A DNA stretch of 52,553 nt from an uncultured Saprospirales bacterium (GCA_913061325.1 CAJXUU010000004.1:1-52553); one strand, 5' to 3'. Positions 8,079-16,934 are shown, counted from the stretch's first letter. The notes: generated by a model not told the origin, from the sequence alone. Numbers and translations are program-made.

Positions 8079-8765
8079 TTATAATACACTTTCGATATCA
8101 AATACTGAATTTATGTTAAAAGTGGGTTTAATCTGTGAGGGATTCTCTTTTTTATGACTTATCCAACACGTGTCCACACCAAAATTTTGACCTCCGAGAA
8201 TATCTGACATCAAATTGTCGCCAATGACGAGTATTTTTGATTTATCTGGAGGATTCGGGATGCTGTTGTATGTATATTCGAAAAAGCGAACATCTGGTTT
8301 TGCAACACCAATTTCGTCTGAAACCACAATACTATCAAACAGTTCTATCATTCCTACATGAGCCAGTCTTGGTCTTTGTGCCTCTTTCAAGCCATTGGTT
8401 ATGATACTGACGATATGATTATCAGACACTTTTTTTATTAGCTCAACGGCACCTGTATATGCTTCACTAACCGCCACCATATTCTTTATGTAGGCAGTAT
8501 TAAATTCGAAAGGGTCAAGTTTAGTGATACCCATTAAATCAAAAAAACCAGCAAACCTTATTTTCTTTAATGTTTCAGTATCGATCTTTTTATCTTCGAA
8601 ATCTATCCAAACTTTTGCATTCTCTACCTTATAAGTTTTGTAGATGTCCTCGGTGCAGACCATATTATGGTCTAAGAAAGTTTTGAAAAGTGATTCTTTA
8701 CTTGCTTTGGAGAAATCGAGAAGTGTATTATCTACATCAAAAAGAAGCCATTCGTATTTATTCAT
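8079..8765 (-). CDS. HAD-family hydrolase, YjjG-type nucleotidase
   Basis: This is a haloacid dehalogenase-superfamily phosphatase of the YjjG/TIGR02254 type. Members dephosphorylate (non-canonical) pyrimidine nucleotides; specificity here is inferred. The 228-residue protein has motif I FDVDNTLLDF (nucleophile Asp10, acid Asp12), a helical cap, motif II SIITNG (about 128-133), Lys in VAKPDVRFFEY (motif III) and motif IV VIGDNLMSDILGG. The start is the ATG at 8765, which places motif I at the usual distance from the N-terminus. The gene is transcribed divergently from the small acidic protein; the two start codons are 44 bp apart. Confidence 0.86.
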   Translation of the reverse strand: MNKYEWLLFDVDNTLLDFSKASKESLFKTFLDHNMVCTEDIYKTYKVENAKVWIDFEDKKIDTETLKKIRFAGFFDLMGITKLDPFEFNTAYIKNMVAVSEAYTGAVELIKKVSDNHIVSIITNGLKEAQRPRLAHVGMIELFDSIVVSDEIGVAKPDVRFFEYTYNSIPNPPDKSKILVIGDNLMSDILGGQNFGVDTCWISHKKENPSQIKPTFNINSVFDIESVL

Positions 8766-8771
8766 ATTGTA

Positions 8772-8779
8772 TACCTTTG
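8772..8779 (+). promoter_or_regulatory. Putative -7 element for the small acidic protein gene
   Basis: TACCTTTG matches TAnnTTTG and lies 30 bp before the plus-strand start at 8810. Only a weak -33 match (TTCG, 8751-8754) is present 17 bp upstream, so the assignment is tentative. The site lies in the 44-bp gap shared with the divergent HAD gene. Confidence 0.4.
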
Positions 8780-8809
8780 CGACATCGAAAGTAATCAAAA
8801 TCCGAGATA

Positions 8810-9064
8810 ATGCCAGAATACGATTTAAATGATCCAACAGACCTAGATATCATGCGAGGCCAGTTCAATATGTATACCGCAGATGACTGGGAGGAATATG
8901 TAGAACTTGCAGAAGAAAGAAATATCGGATATAAAAATGTCAACATCCTAAAATCGGCTCAACGAAAGGCTGGAATCGGTAAGTACCTTAGCGCAAAAGT
9001 GATCAATTGGGTACTGAACTTGGTGGATCAGCTGGATGGTTGTGATGAAGATGAGGAAGAGTAA
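8810..9064 (+). CDS. Small acidic protein of unknown function
   Basis: This is an 84-residue protein that I do not recognise. It is acidic at both ends (N-terminal MPEYDLNDPTDLD, C-terminal run CDEDEEE) with a basic middle (KSAQRKAGIGKYLSAK). No signal peptide or membrane segment is visible, so it should be cytosolic. The frame is credible as a gene: a TACCTTTG promoter element precedes it, codon use resembles its neighbours, and no larger overlapping gene competes. It is divergent from the HAD phosphatase and followed by a small tandem repeat. Confidence 0.6.
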   Translation: MPEYDLNDPTDLDIMRGQFNMYTADDWEEYVELAEERNIGYKNVNILKSAQRKAGIGKYLSAKVINWVLNLVDQLDGCDEDEEE

Positions 9065-9066
9065 TT

Positions 9067-9098
9067 TGCATAATTGCATAATCGCATAATCGCATAAT
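9067..9098 (+). repeat. Four-copy 8-bp tandem repeat
   Basis: Unit (T/C)GCATAAT is repeated four times without a gap just after the stop of the small acidic protein gene. The first two copies start with T, the last two with C. No function is evident, and copy number may vary between strains by slippage. Confidence 0.85.
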
Positions 9099-9184
9099 TA
9101 CTAGAATTCCGGAACCAGCCCGATAATTCTCTACACTGATCTACGTAATTGCTACACAAGCCATTTGAACGCTTTTTGAGATGA

Positions 9185-9439
9185 CTATTTACAATTGTAT
9201 CTCTTATATAATTCATCCACTTTCGCTGCCAAAATTCGATCCTTTTCGGTCACTGTATTTCCAGCATCATGAGTTGTCAGCTCTATAGTTACATTATTAT
9301 ACACATTTGACCAGTTCGGATGATGATTTTGCTTTTCGGCATGTATAGCCACCTCCGACATAAACGCCCACGCTTGAGTGAAGTCAATAAATTTGAAGTC
9401 TGCAACTAACTTATTATTTGTCTCTTTAAAATAACTCAT
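9185..9439 (-). CDS. 4a-hydroxytetrahydrobiopterin dehydratase (pterin-4a-carbinolamine dehydratase)
   Basis: The enzyme dehydrates 4a-hydroxytetrahydrobiopterin, recycling the cofactor of aromatic amino-acid hydroxylases. Many bacteria carry it in other pterin contexts. The 84-residue protein carries the diagnostic signature HHPNWSNVYN (His39, His40, Trp43) and the THDAGN motif with His57, which form the active site with nearby His33. The ATG at 9439 gives a protein of the usual 80-110 residues; an upstream extension would add 20 unsupported residues. No hydroxylase gene is visible in this window. Confidence 0.88.
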   Translation of the reverse strand: MSYFKETNNKLVADFKFIDFTQAWAFMSEVAIHAEKQNHHPNWSNVYNNVTIELTTHDAGNTVTEKDRILAAKVDELYKRYNCK

Positions 9440-9526
9440 TTTGTATAATTTATAATTAAATGTCTGATGCTTTGTTAAGCAAACAAATGAAACTAGCAAA
9501 TAGACAGTCGAATCAATGTAAGCAAT

Positions 9527-10783
9527 CTATACTAACTCAACATCAAAGCCCAAATTCTTTAAGTCTTCCCAATACTTAGGATAACTTTTAGTCACCACCA
9601 TATAATCCTCTACTTCGATAGGAAACAATTGTGCCAACGGTCCAAATGCCATCGCCATGCGGTGATCATTGTATGTTGAAAAAGTTGGAGCCATTTCATC
9701 TCCATCTATATTTCCTTCTTGCATGTAGTATTCTAGATCTGACTTTTTGGAGAATTTGGCTGGAAGTTTTGATAGCCATATATGGACTTTAGCCAGTTCC
9801 GCTTGTAGTGCAGCGATACGGTCCGTCTCTTTAATTCTCAATGTTTGCAAGCCAGTGAATAGAGCTGAAACACCTGTTCCAGCAGCCATTGTACTCACAC
9901 TTTGTGCTATATCTGGACAGTTGATAAAATCATATTCGAAGAATTCTTCTCGAGGATTTCCAGAGTTAGTAATTCTAATAGAGTTACCGATGTATTCTGT
10001 TTGAAGGCCAAAACTATTACCAATCATGGCTATAGCGCTATCTCCTTGTAGACTATCTTTCTGCAATCCTGCCAATGTAATGTCTACCTTCTTAGCGACT
10101 GCAGCTATTATATAATAGTATGAAGCCGAAGACCAATCTGCTTCCACGAAGAAGTTTTTCGCTTTATATTTTTGTGGACCGACGCTAATTGTCTGACCGA
10201 TCCAGGAGTGTGACACACCAAAATATTCCATTATCTTGAGTGTCATCATCAGATATGGTCTCGAAACTAAGTCACCGACCATTGTAATCTCTAGTCCGTC
10301 AGGAAGAGTGGGCGCAACTAGAAGTAGAGATGAAATGTACTGAGAACTAATGTCGGCAGAAACGGAAACCTTACTATTTAGAGCTCTAGTTGGAGATCCA
10401 ATCTTAAGTGGTGGATAGCCTTCCTTGTTCAAATAGGAGATGTCTGCGCCCATCTTTATCAATGCATCCGAAAGTGCCTTGATTGGACGCTCTTGCATTC
10501 TTTCTGATCCCGTAAGAATGTTTTCTCCCACTCTTGTTGCGAGATAAGACGTCAGAAAACGGTATGTTGTCCCTGCATGATGTGCGTCTAATTCATGACT
10601 ATCTGAAAATAATAACGACTGTAAGGTCTTAGTATCATCGCTATCCGATAAGTTTGAAATATCGAATGATTCATTGCAAAGAGCTTGGATGATCAATACT
10701 CGATTAGAAATACTTTTTGACCCACTTAGTTTTATTTTACCAACTGCCGTTTGATCTGATTTGCTTACTCTTACCTTTGTCAT
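9527..10783 (-). CDS. aroA: 3-phosphoshikimate 1-carboxyvinyltransferase (EPSP synthase)
   Basis: This is the sixth shikimate step: phosphoenolpyruvate plus shikimate-3-phosphate gives EPSP. The 418-residue protein has the N-terminal substrate loop KLSGSKSISNR (Lys23), the HHAGTTYRFL stretch in place of the usual NAGTAMR, RPIKALSDAL, SADISSQYISSLLL, and the C-terminal KETDRIAAL and NDHRMAMA motifs. The NAGTA region reads DAHHAGTTYRFL, a variant seen in Bacteroidota. Glyphosate class cannot be set safely by eye. It is a single-gene unit; aroB lies 3 kb away on the other strand. Confidence 0.95.
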   Translation of the reverse strand: MTKVRVSKSDQTAVGKIKLSGSKSISNRVLIIQALCNESFDISNLSDSDDTKTLQSLLFSDSHELDAHHAGTTYRFLTSYLATRVGENILTGSERMQERPIKALSDALIKMGADISYLNKEGYPPLKIGSPTRALNSKVSVSADISSQYISSLLLVAPTLPDGLEITMVGDLVSRPYLMMTLKIMEYFGVSHSWIGQTISVGPQKYKAKNFFVEADWSSASYYYIIAAVAKKVDITLAGLQKDSLQGDSAIAMIGNSFGLQTEYIGNSIRITNSGNPREEFFEYDFINCPDIAQSVSTMAAGTGVSALFTGLQTLRIKETDRIAALQAELAKVHIWLSKLPAKFSKKSDLEYYMQEGNIDGDEMAPTFSTYNDHRMAMAFGPLAQLFPIEVEDYMVVTKSYPKYWEDLKNLGFDVELV

Positions 10784-10864
10784 TTACTCACAGTTATTGA
10801 GTTATAGAATTAACAAGTTGTTGAATTTATTTTAAGTAACAATAGTAAATGCCTCATATTACCG

Positions 10865-11028
10865 TAAGGAATGAAACAACAATAAAGTTATATTCTTCTG
10901 CTTGATCTTTTTCTCTTCTTCTACTTTAAAAAGCTTCGCCTATGCTCTGCATAGCCTACGTTTTTTGCCTTGGAGAATGAATAAAAATCTGCACATAAAA
11001 AGGTACTTTATTAATGTATCATTCCTAA
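10865..11028. repeat. ~164-bp palindromic dispersed element, copy A
   Basis: This is one of three related intergenic elements. The ends form imperfect terminal inverted repeats: AGGAATGA plus ACAATAAAG on the left, mirrored by CTTTATTAATG plus TCATTCCT on the right. The core holds a hairpin CTATGC-TCT-GCATAG (10940-10954) flanked by TTAAAAAGC and ACGTTTTTTGCCTTGG. Copy B (31326-31488) is close to 90% identical by eye in the same orientation. It fills most of the 319-bp gap between aroA and OsmC. No reading frame is inside, and no convincing target duplication flanks it. Confidence 0.85.
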
Positions 11029-11102
11029 GCGATTATATCGCCTTTATAATGTCAACACGATAAAACGAATCTACGAATCCACAATTCTAGCGATTCTGCA
11101 TT

Positions 11103-11513
11103 TTATTCTTCGTCTTTCCAAATGATTTTGAGATCTTCTATTCCCCCTCTTATTGTTCTGCCAACAGGGCATCCATGTGCTGCCGCTTCGAGTATTTTCA
11201 TTTCTTTCTTAGAATAGTCATTAGCGGGCATTGTTATTACGATTTCGATTTTACCGATTCGCCTTGGGTCAGATTCCATGATCTTATTCACAATCAGTTC
11301 TGTGCCATCCATGTCTATCTCGTGATTTTGTGCTGCAATACCCATAATGGTCATCATACAAGAACCGAGAGCGGTAGCAACAAGATCAGTTGGTGAGAAT
11401 GCTTCTCCTTTGCCGTTATTATCAATCGGTGCATCAGTTAAGACTTTAGTACCAGATTTAAGGTGTTCAGCTTCTGTTCTTAAGCCACCGAGGTATATTA
11501 CTTTTGATGTCAT
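11103..11513 (-). CDS. OsmC family peroxiredoxin-like protein
   Basis: This is an OsmC/Ohr-fold protein, a thiol-dependent peroxidase family for organic hydroperoxides. The 136-residue protein carries both redox cysteines: Cys52 in LGSCMMT and Cys115 in HGCPVGRT. The short length and the motif AFSPTDLVATALGSC match the OsmC/YhfA-like branch rather than Ohr. Its start overlaps the phoH stop by 4 bp (ATGA), so it is translationally coupled to phoH. Confidence 0.86.
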   Translation of the reverse strand: MTSKVIYLGGLRTEAEHLKSGTKVLTDAPIDNNGKGEAFSPTDLVATALGSCMMTIMGIAAQNHEIDMDGTELIVNKIMESDPRRIGKIEIVITMPANDYSKKEMKILEAAAHGCPVGRTIRGGIEDLKIIWKDEE

Positions 11514-12499
11514 TCTTCTTCACTTTTGTCGTACTTAGCTCTTTTCTGTCGATCAGATTCATCGTATTTTAGAATTATTTCTTTTACTAGCCTATGTCGT
11601 ACTACGTCCTCCGCCGTTAATTTTACTCTTGCTATTCCTGATATACCAAGCAAAATATCTAATGCACGGAATAATCCTGATTTTTGGTGGGCAGGTAGAT
11701 CAATTTGACTAGGGTCGCCAGTAACAATACACTTGGCAGATGGCCCTAATCTTGTCAAAAACATCTTGATTTGCCCTGTTGTACAATTTTGTGCTTCGTC
11801 CAATATAATAAATGCATTGTCTAAAGTTCGACCTCTCATAAACGCCAATGGGGCTACTTCGATCACTCTTGTCTGCATGAAAAAGTCTAATTTTTCTGGT
11901 GGGATCAAGTCATTCAGTGCATCATACAATGGTCGAAGATACGGGTCTACTTTATCTTTAAGGTCGCCAGGTAAGAATCCAAGACTCTCACCTGCTTCAA
12001 CAGCGGGCCTAGTTAGAATTATTTTCTTGACCAATTTGTTTTTAAGTGCTCGTACTGCCAAAGCTACTGCGGTATAAGTCTTACCTGTACCTGCAGGTCC
12101 TATAGCAAAAACAACATCGTTCATTTCACTTTTCTCAACTAGCTTACGTTGGTTTTTTGTTTTGGCTTTTATAGGTTTACCGTTATTACCATATACAATT
12201 ACTTTACCTGCTCGTTTGAGATCTTCTTGTTGTATTTCATATGGATTATGCCCTTCTAATAAGTCCATGACCGCTTTTTCTGTTAAGTCAATATTTTGCC
12301 TCAGCATATTAACCATACTTTCTATTCTGGCTTTTGCTTTTTGAGTATCTTTTCTTTCTCCTGATAGCTTCAGGTTACTTCCTCGTGAAGTAATTATAAG
12401 ATCTGGAAATGCCTTCTTAAGAAGGTTTAATTTAGAGTTATTTCGACCGTATAATGCCAAAGGATCTACACCGTCAATCGTCAATATGATTTCACTCAA
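11510..12499 (-). CDS. phoH: PhoH-like ATPase
   Basis: This is an RNA-linked P-loop ATPase of the PhoH/YbeZ family. Family members are tied to ribosome and rRNA maturation through YbeY. The 329-residue protein has an N-terminal KH-like segment (about 1-65), Walker A GPAGTGKT (134-141) and Walker B IILDEAQN (231-238), followed by the conserved TGDPSQIDLP. Length is typical. It begins the phoH-OsmC operon. A 218-bp gap separates it from the divergent SAM hydrolase gene; no ybeY is nearby. Confidence 0.93.
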   Translation of the reverse strand: MSEIILTIDGVDPLALYGRNNSKLNLLKKAFPDLIITSRGSNLKLSGERKDTQKAKARIESMVNMLRQNIDLTEKAVMDLLEGHNPYEIQQEDLKRAGKVIVYGNNGKPIKAKTKNQRKLVEKSEMNDVVFAIGPAGTGKTYTAVALAVRALKNKLVKKIILTRPAVEAGESLGFLPGDLKDKVDPYLRPLYDALNDLIPPEKLDFFMQTRVIEVAPLAFMRGRTLDNAFIILDEAQNCTTGQIKMFLTRLGPSAKCIVTGDPSQIDLPAHQKSGLFRALDILLGISGIARVKLTAEDVVRHRLVKEIILKYDESDRQKRAKYDKSEEE

Positions 12500-12628
12500 T
12501 ATGTATGTATTTTATTTTTTACTTTTATTAATTTGCATCAAAACTCGATTCGTTATTATATTAGTTTTTTATTTAATATAAAAACGTGATCTTTATGCTT
12601 TGCATCGTGCTAATATCCATTTTTGTAC

Positions 12629-12691
12629 GATCACAAAAGAATATTTAAACAGAAATAATGTCCATGATCACAAAAATTAATTTTTTGATCA
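12629..12691. promoter_or_regulatory. Repeated GATCACAAAA box and 27-bp palindrome
   Basis: GATCACAAAA occurs at 12629-12638 and again at 12666-12675. The second copy is the left half of a near-perfect 27-bp inverted repeat (12665-12691): TGATCA arms with A/T-rich inner halves and two mismatched pairs. It lies 26 bp before the SAM hydrolase start, in the gap shared with divergent phoH. It could be an operator for either gene; no regulator is identified. Confidence 0.5.
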
Positions 12692-12717
12692 AATAGGCCT
12701 ATTAGAACAACGCTCTC

Positions 12718-13494
12718 ATGCATATAGTTTCTATAACTACAGATTTTGGAATGCAGGATTATTATGTTGCTGAATTAAAAGCGCAAATATATCAACGATC
12801 TCTAGATGTGCGCATTGTAGATGTGAGCCATAGTGTTGATTCTCATGATATTGTGCAAGCGGCTCATTTTGTAGAGAATGTTTTTCGATCCTTTCCTAAA
12901 GGAAGTATCCATTGTGTTGCAGTCTATAATTATTATCAGAAAGAAAGTTCATTTATCACTTTTGAGCGAGAAGGACACTATTTTATTGGTCCTGACAATG
13001 GGATTTTTTCTCTCATGTTCGAAGATCTCAATCCAACAGAAGTGTATGAGATTGACCATAAACTACTCGGACTCGACAGCATAGCAAAGATTATCGGTTG
13101 GACTTCTAATTACTTAGCCAATGGAAACCCTATCAACGAAATAGGAACAAAACGTTCGGAGATCAACCAAAAGATGGGCATCAAACCTGTTGTCGTCGGC
13201 TCTCAGATTCGAGCAACGATCATTCATGTTGATCATTATGAAAATGTTGTGATCAACTTAAAAAGAGACAAATTCGAGAAGATTCGTTCAGGACGAGATT
13301 TTCAGATTTATTACAAACAAAAAGACCCAATCACCATGATTTCTGAAAACTATGGTGATGTGGCTATAGCAGATGTGATGTGTTCCTTCAACACTGCAGG
13401 ATATATGCAGATTGGTATAAATATGGGCAAAGCATCTTCTATGCTCAATCTAAATAAGAACGAAACCATCCAAATTAATTTCTTAAACCGATGA
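12718..13494 (+). CDS. SAM hydroxide adenosyltransferase (DUF62 family)
   Basis: This family splits S-adenosylmethionine with water into adenosine and methionine; it is homologous to fluorinase and chlorinase. The 258-residue protein has the N-terminal TTDFG (Asp9), the VDVSHSVDSHDIVQAAHF segment and GPDNGIFS (91-98). The C-terminal beta-barrel has the HVDHYENVVINL motif. The water-splitting branch is inferred because this branch is widespread; fluorinase-specific insertions are not apparent. It is coupled to the next gene by a 4-bp ATGA overlap. Confidence 0.87.
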   Translation: MHIVSITTDFGMQDYYVAELKAQIYQRSLDVRIVDVSHSVDSHDIVQAAHFVENVFRSFPKGSIHCVAVYNYYQKESSFITFEREGHYFIGPDNGIFSLMFEDLNPTEVYEIDHKLLGLDSIAKIIGWTSNYLANGNPINEIGTKRSEINQKMGIKPVVVGSQIRATIIHVDHYENVVINLKRDKFEKIRSGRDFQIYYKQKDPITMISENYGDVAIADVMCSFNTAGYMQIGINMGKASSMLNLNKNETIQINFLNR

Positions 13495-13799
13495 TAACAC
13501 GATTCGTAAAACTGACTTTCAAAGAAGACAAGATCGAAGACTTCATTAATATATGGAATGAAAGTCGAGAAAAAATAGCTCAATTTCATGGATGTAATTT
13601 TGTAGAAATGCATAGAGCTATATTTCCTGAAAATGTCTGCTTTACACATAGCATATGGGAAAATGAATACGCTCTGAATGAATATCGACACTCTGAACTG
13701 TTCCAAATGACTTGGGCTAAAACCAAAGTGCTCTTCGGTGACAGACCAGAAGCGTGGAGCCTCCATACCCACGGACACGAGGGAAGTATCAGTAAATAA
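13491..13799 (+). CDS. Antibiotic biosynthesis monooxygenase (ABM)-fold protein
   Basis: This is a 102-residue single-domain protein with the dimeric ferredoxin-like ABM pattern: an N-terminal strand ITRFVKLTFK, a helix with FINIWNESREKI, GCNFVEMHRA, and HSIWENEYALNEYRHSELF. Family members include small monooxygenases and many proteins of unknown role. Nothing in the sequence indicates real antibiotic synthesis. Its ATG overlaps the SAM hydrolase stop (ATGA), so the two are made together. Confidence 0.72.
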   Translation: MITRFVKLTFKEDKIEDFINIWNESREKIAQFHGCNFVEMHRAIFPENVCFTHSIWENEYALNEYRHSELFQMTWAKTKVLFGDRPEAWSLHTHGHEGSISK

Positions 13800-13894
13800 A
13801 AGTGTATTTCGTTATTACTCATATGTGTCAAACCCTTGCCTCGAAACCGAAATTTAGAATCTAGTACTTTATTTTTGAAAAAATAAATACACCA

Positions 13895-14944
13895 ATGAAA
13901 AAGATCAGTTGTAATACGTATGACATACACATCAATAATTGGGATGCTGTAAATGAGTATATCACAAGAGGTAATTACTCTTCGATCATAATTATAGTTG
14001 ACGAAAACACTTCGGAGCATTGTTTGCCAACCTTAGCGGGGACATTGATTCAGAAATTTGATATTATAGAAATAGAAAGCGGTGAAATCAACAAAGATCT
14101 AGACACATGCAAAGGAATCTGGGAAACCATGATTGATTTTGGTGCGGACCGTCATAGTTTATGCATCAATCTTGGTGGTGGTGTGATCGGTGATATGGGC
14201 GGATTTACAGCCAGTACTTTCATGAGAGGGATGGATTTTATTCAGATGCCAACAACTCTTTTGTCTCAGGTAGATGCTTCTGTTGGAGGGAAGTTAGGTG
14301 TTGATTTTAATACTTACAAAAACTTGATAGGAGTCATAAAAAATCCAGGGGCGGTATTTATATTTACAGACTTCCTTGATACACTACCTATTGAACAAAT
14401 CATAAGTGGCTATGCAGAAGTCATTAAACATGGGTTGATAATAGATGCAGATGCGTACTATAGAGACAGAATAATTCGTGACTTCTCAAATCTTGATTGG
14501 GAGCAAATTGTCTATGATTCAGTAATGATAAAAAAAAGCGTCACGGATGATGATCCTGAAGAAAGAGGACGTAGAAAAATTCTCAACTTCGGACACACAC
14601 TCGGACATGCCATAGAATCTCATAATCTTGACACTCCAACACACCTACTTCACGGAGAAGCAATAGCCATAGGAATGGTCATGGAAGCACATCTCAGCTT
14701 TCAGAAAGGAAACATTACTGAACAAGAGGTAAATCAAGTAAAGGCCTCCATCATTGAAATCTTTGGCCATCAAACGGATCGGATACCAGATATGGAAACG
14801 TTGAATTCACTTATGTCTAAGGACAAGAAGAACAAAGGCGGGGTGATTATGTTTTCGCTGTTGGAACAAGTTGGTTTAGGAAATTATAATCAAGAAGTAT
14901 CCTTGGAGAATATTGAGAAGGCAGTCCAGTTTTATAGCTACTAG
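13895..14944 (+). CDS. aroB: 3-dehydroquinate synthase
   Basis: This is the second shikimate step: DAHP to 3-dehydroquinate, using NAD and a divalent metal. The 349-residue protein has the NAD-binding GGGVIGDMGGF (94-104), PTTLLSQVDASVGGK, the metal-site segments YAEVIKHG and FGHTLGHAIE, and HGEAIAIGM. Full length. A TATTTTTG element (13870-13877) lies before it but without a well-spaced -33 box. It is the last plus-strand gene of its cluster; element copy C begins about 50 bp after its stop. Confidence 0.95.
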   Translation: MKKISCNTYDIHINNWDAVNEYITRGNYSSIIIIVDENTSEHCLPTLAGTLIQKFDIIEIESGEINKDLDTCKGIWETMIDFGADRHSLCINLGGGVIGDMGGFTASTFMRGMDFIQMPTTLLSQVDASVGGKLGVDFNTYKNLIGVIKNPGAVFIFTDFLDTLPIEQIISGYAEVIKHGLIIDADAYYRDRIIRDFSNLDWEQIVYDSVMIKKSVTDDDPEERGRRKILNFGHTLGHAIESHNLDTPTHLLHGEAIAIGMVMEAHLSFQKGNITEQEVNQVKASIIEIFGHQTDRIPDMETLNSLMSKDKKNKGGVIMFSLLEQVGLGNYNQEVSLENIEKAVQFYSY

Positions 14945-14997
14945 CACCTTAAGAGACTACGTACTTCGGGTCACCAGAAATTCTCCCAAATTGAAGT

Positions 14998-15159
14998 AAT
15001 ACCATTTCTGTTTTGGTATGTCGGAATATGATTTTGAATTCTTCGAAGTGAGTCAAGGCAAAAAACGCAGAGATAGCCTAGCTATAGCGAGGCTTTTTAA
15101 CGAAGAATCGCAAAGAAGAAACTAAATAATAACCGACAATATCAAGCAGAAATGGTATA
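14998..15159. repeat. ~162-bp palindromic dispersed element, copy C (same core, different arms, inverted)
   Basis: It shares the core of copies A and B in reverse orientation: CAAGGCAAAAAACG (15054-15067) and GCGAGGCTTTTTAACG (15087-15102) are identical to copy B. Between them the hairpin has changed to ATAGC-CTA-GCTAT (15073-15085). The outer arms are unrelated to those of A and B but still pair: ATACCATTTCTG (14999-15010) with its exact complement at 15147-15158, and TGTCGG (15019-15024) with CCGACA (15133-15138). ATTCTTCG also pairs with CGAAGAAT around the core. Length and core position match the other copies. Confidence 0.8.
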
Positions 15160-15209
15160 AAACATTAAAATATGCTTCGCAAAGAGCACTCTATAAAAGA
15201 GTCCCCAAA

Positions 15210-16652
15210 CTAATCCACCACTGTAATTTTTAACATGTTCGTCCTGAATCGCTTTTGTATTGGCATACTTCCCGTATTGACTATAATATCACCAGCTACT
15301 ACTTTACCCTCTTCTTTTAGTATTTCAGCCACATCATAGATCGTCTCATCTGTAGTAGTGAACTTATTATATTTAAAGCACGTCACCCCCCAGACCATAT
15401 TAAGAGTAGATAACATATGCTCTTGATCAGAGAAGACAAAGATCTTACAATTCGGTCTGTAGCTGGACATTTTGAATGCTGTATATCCTGAAACGGTAAT
15501 TCCACAGATCGCTTTAGCATTGACTTCATTTGCGATTTTAGGTGCGGCTAAGCAAATTGTATCTGATAAGAAAGTAGAAGAGTCAGGATTTGGCTTTGGT
15601 CGTTTATTTTGCATCTCATAGTGCTTTTCAGCTTCTTCTATGATTTTATTCATGGCTTGTACCACCTTGGTAGGGTGCTTACCTACAGAAGTTTCTCCAC
15701 TGAGCATTACAGCGTCAGCACCATCTAATACAGCGTTGGCTACATCAGTGATCTCTGCTCTTGATGGGCTAGGATTAGTGATCATACTTTCCATCATCTG
15801 AGTAGCTACGATTACTGGTTTTGCCCTCTGAATACAACGCTTGATGATTTGTTTTTGGATCGCAGGCAGTTGCTCCATTGGTACTTCGACCCCAAGATCC
15901 CCTCTTGCTATCATAACTGCATCTGTAGCTTTTATGATTTCTTTGATTCTAGAGACAGCTTCAGGTTTTTCTATTTTAGCTATAACTTTAGCTTTGTGGC
16001 CAGCATCGTTTATTTTCTTTTTTAATTCTTTTATGTCTTGTGCTTTTCTTACGAAAGAAAGAGCAATCCAGTTTACGGGAAGTGTTAAGATAAATGCTAA
16101 ATCTTTCAAATCTTTTTCAGTTAAACTAGGCAGTGATATTTTTGTGTCTGGCAGATTTACACCTTTGTTGGATGATAATATACCTCCGAAAAGGACCTTG
16201 AGTTTTACCGTATTAGTACCATTAGTTTCTACAACCTCTAAAACTAGTTTACCATCATCGATGAGCACTTGTTCCCCAACATTTACATCCCGCGCAAATT
16301 CTGGGTAGCTCATATAGATCTTTTCCATGTTACCCACACAAAATTCATTTACGAAAGTGAGGATATCATTTTTTTTGATTGCAAGGCCATCTCCCTCCAT
16401 CTTACCGACACGGAGTTTTGGCCCTTGTAGATCGGCTAGGATACCTACATTAGATCCATACTCTTTTTTAATAGCTAGTATTCTCTCTACTGTTTCTGCA
16501 TGCATTTCATGTGAGCCATGCGAAAAATTTAATCTGAATACGTCAACACCAGCCTTTATTAGACTCAAAAGCCCTTCAGAACTTGAACAAGCTGGTCCAA
16601 GAGTTGCGATGATCTTTGTGTTTTGATGGTCTACTATACTTAATTTACTCAA
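15210..16652 (-). CDS. pyk: Pyruvate kinase
   Basis: This is the last glycolytic step: phosphoenolpyruvate plus ADP to pyruvate plus ATP. The 480-residue protein shows KIIATLGPACSS, FRLNFSHGSHE, LADLQGPKLRVG, the catalytic IAKIEKPEA lysine, the metal-binding MIARGDLGVEVP, and VATQMMESM followed by DGADAVMLSGETS. The C-terminal domain is the short allosteric type without a fused extra domain. The start codon at 16652 reads ATT-GAG-TAA upstream, so ATG is the only sensible start. A consensus promoter lies 29-57 bp upstream. Confidence 0.96.
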   Translation of the reverse strand: MSKLSIVDHQNTKIIATLGPACSSSEGLLSLIKAGVDVFRLNFSHGSHEMHAETVERILAIKKEYGSNVGILADLQGPKLRVGKMEGDGLAIKKNDILTFVNEFCVGNMEKIYMSYPEFARDVNVGEQVLIDDGKLVLEVVETNGTNTVKLKVLFGGILSSNKGVNLPDTKISLPSLTEKDLKDLAFILTLPVNWIALSFVRKAQDIKELKKKINDAGHKAKVIAKIEKPEAVSRIKEIIKATDAVMIARGDLGVEVPMEQLPAIQKQIIKRCIQRAKPVIVATQMMESMITNPSPSRAEITDVANAVLDGADAVMLSGETSVGKHPTKVVQAMNKIIEEAEKHYEMQNKRPKPNPDSSTFLSDTICLAAPKIANEVNAKAICGITVSGYTAFKMSSYRPNCKIFVFSDQEHMLSTLNMVWGVTCFKYNKFTTTDETIYDVAEILKEEGKVVAGDIIVNTGSMPIQKRFRTNMLKITVVD

Positions 16653-16680
16653 TGTTGACGATTTTTATTTTTTAAGAAAG

Positions 16681-16709
16681 CAAATATACTGTACTTAGTG
16701 TAATATCAA
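16681..16709 (-). promoter_or_regulatory. Bacteroidota-type promoter of pyk
   Basis: On the minus strand TTG (16709-16707) is followed after 18 bp by TATATTTG (16688-16681), matching TAnnTTTG. It ends 29 bp before the pyk start. The remainder of the 399-bp gap between pyk and acpP holds only the acpP promoter region; no further gene or repeat was seen. Confidence 0.65.
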
Positions 16710-16903
16710 CAATAATGCTACCCAAATAGTAATATACATTATAACAAATCAAAAGTCAAGCCATTATGTATCTATAAGCCAAACGAATATTAATATTATC
16801 ACATTATTTATAAATCCTTGCGAGATAGGAAGTAAATTTACTTTGAGTATAGGTCATAAGGATGTTTTTAATGACCTCATTTGTTAAATAATCTTTAAAA
16901 AGC

Positions 16904-16934
16904 TTGGTTTTGAATCTGCTAAGAGGTTATTTTG
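16904..16934 (+). promoter_or_regulatory. Candidate promoter of acpP
   Basis: TTGG (16904-16907) and TTATTTTG (16927-16934) are 19 bp apart, one mismatch from TTTG-N19-TAnnTTTG. It would leave an untranslated leader of about 110 nt before acpP, long for a housekeeping gene. Confidence 0.4.

Noticed and set aside
10865-11028. Element copy A as a simple rho-independent terminator for OsmC
   Set aside because: The whole 164-bp unit recurs elsewhere in unrelated contexts with both ends conserved, so it is a repeat element; it may still terminate transcription by chance.
15183-15202. Short hairpin ACTCT-AGAGT after pyk as a terminator
   Set aside because: Only 5 bp of stem and a poor U-run on the minus strand; too weak to list.
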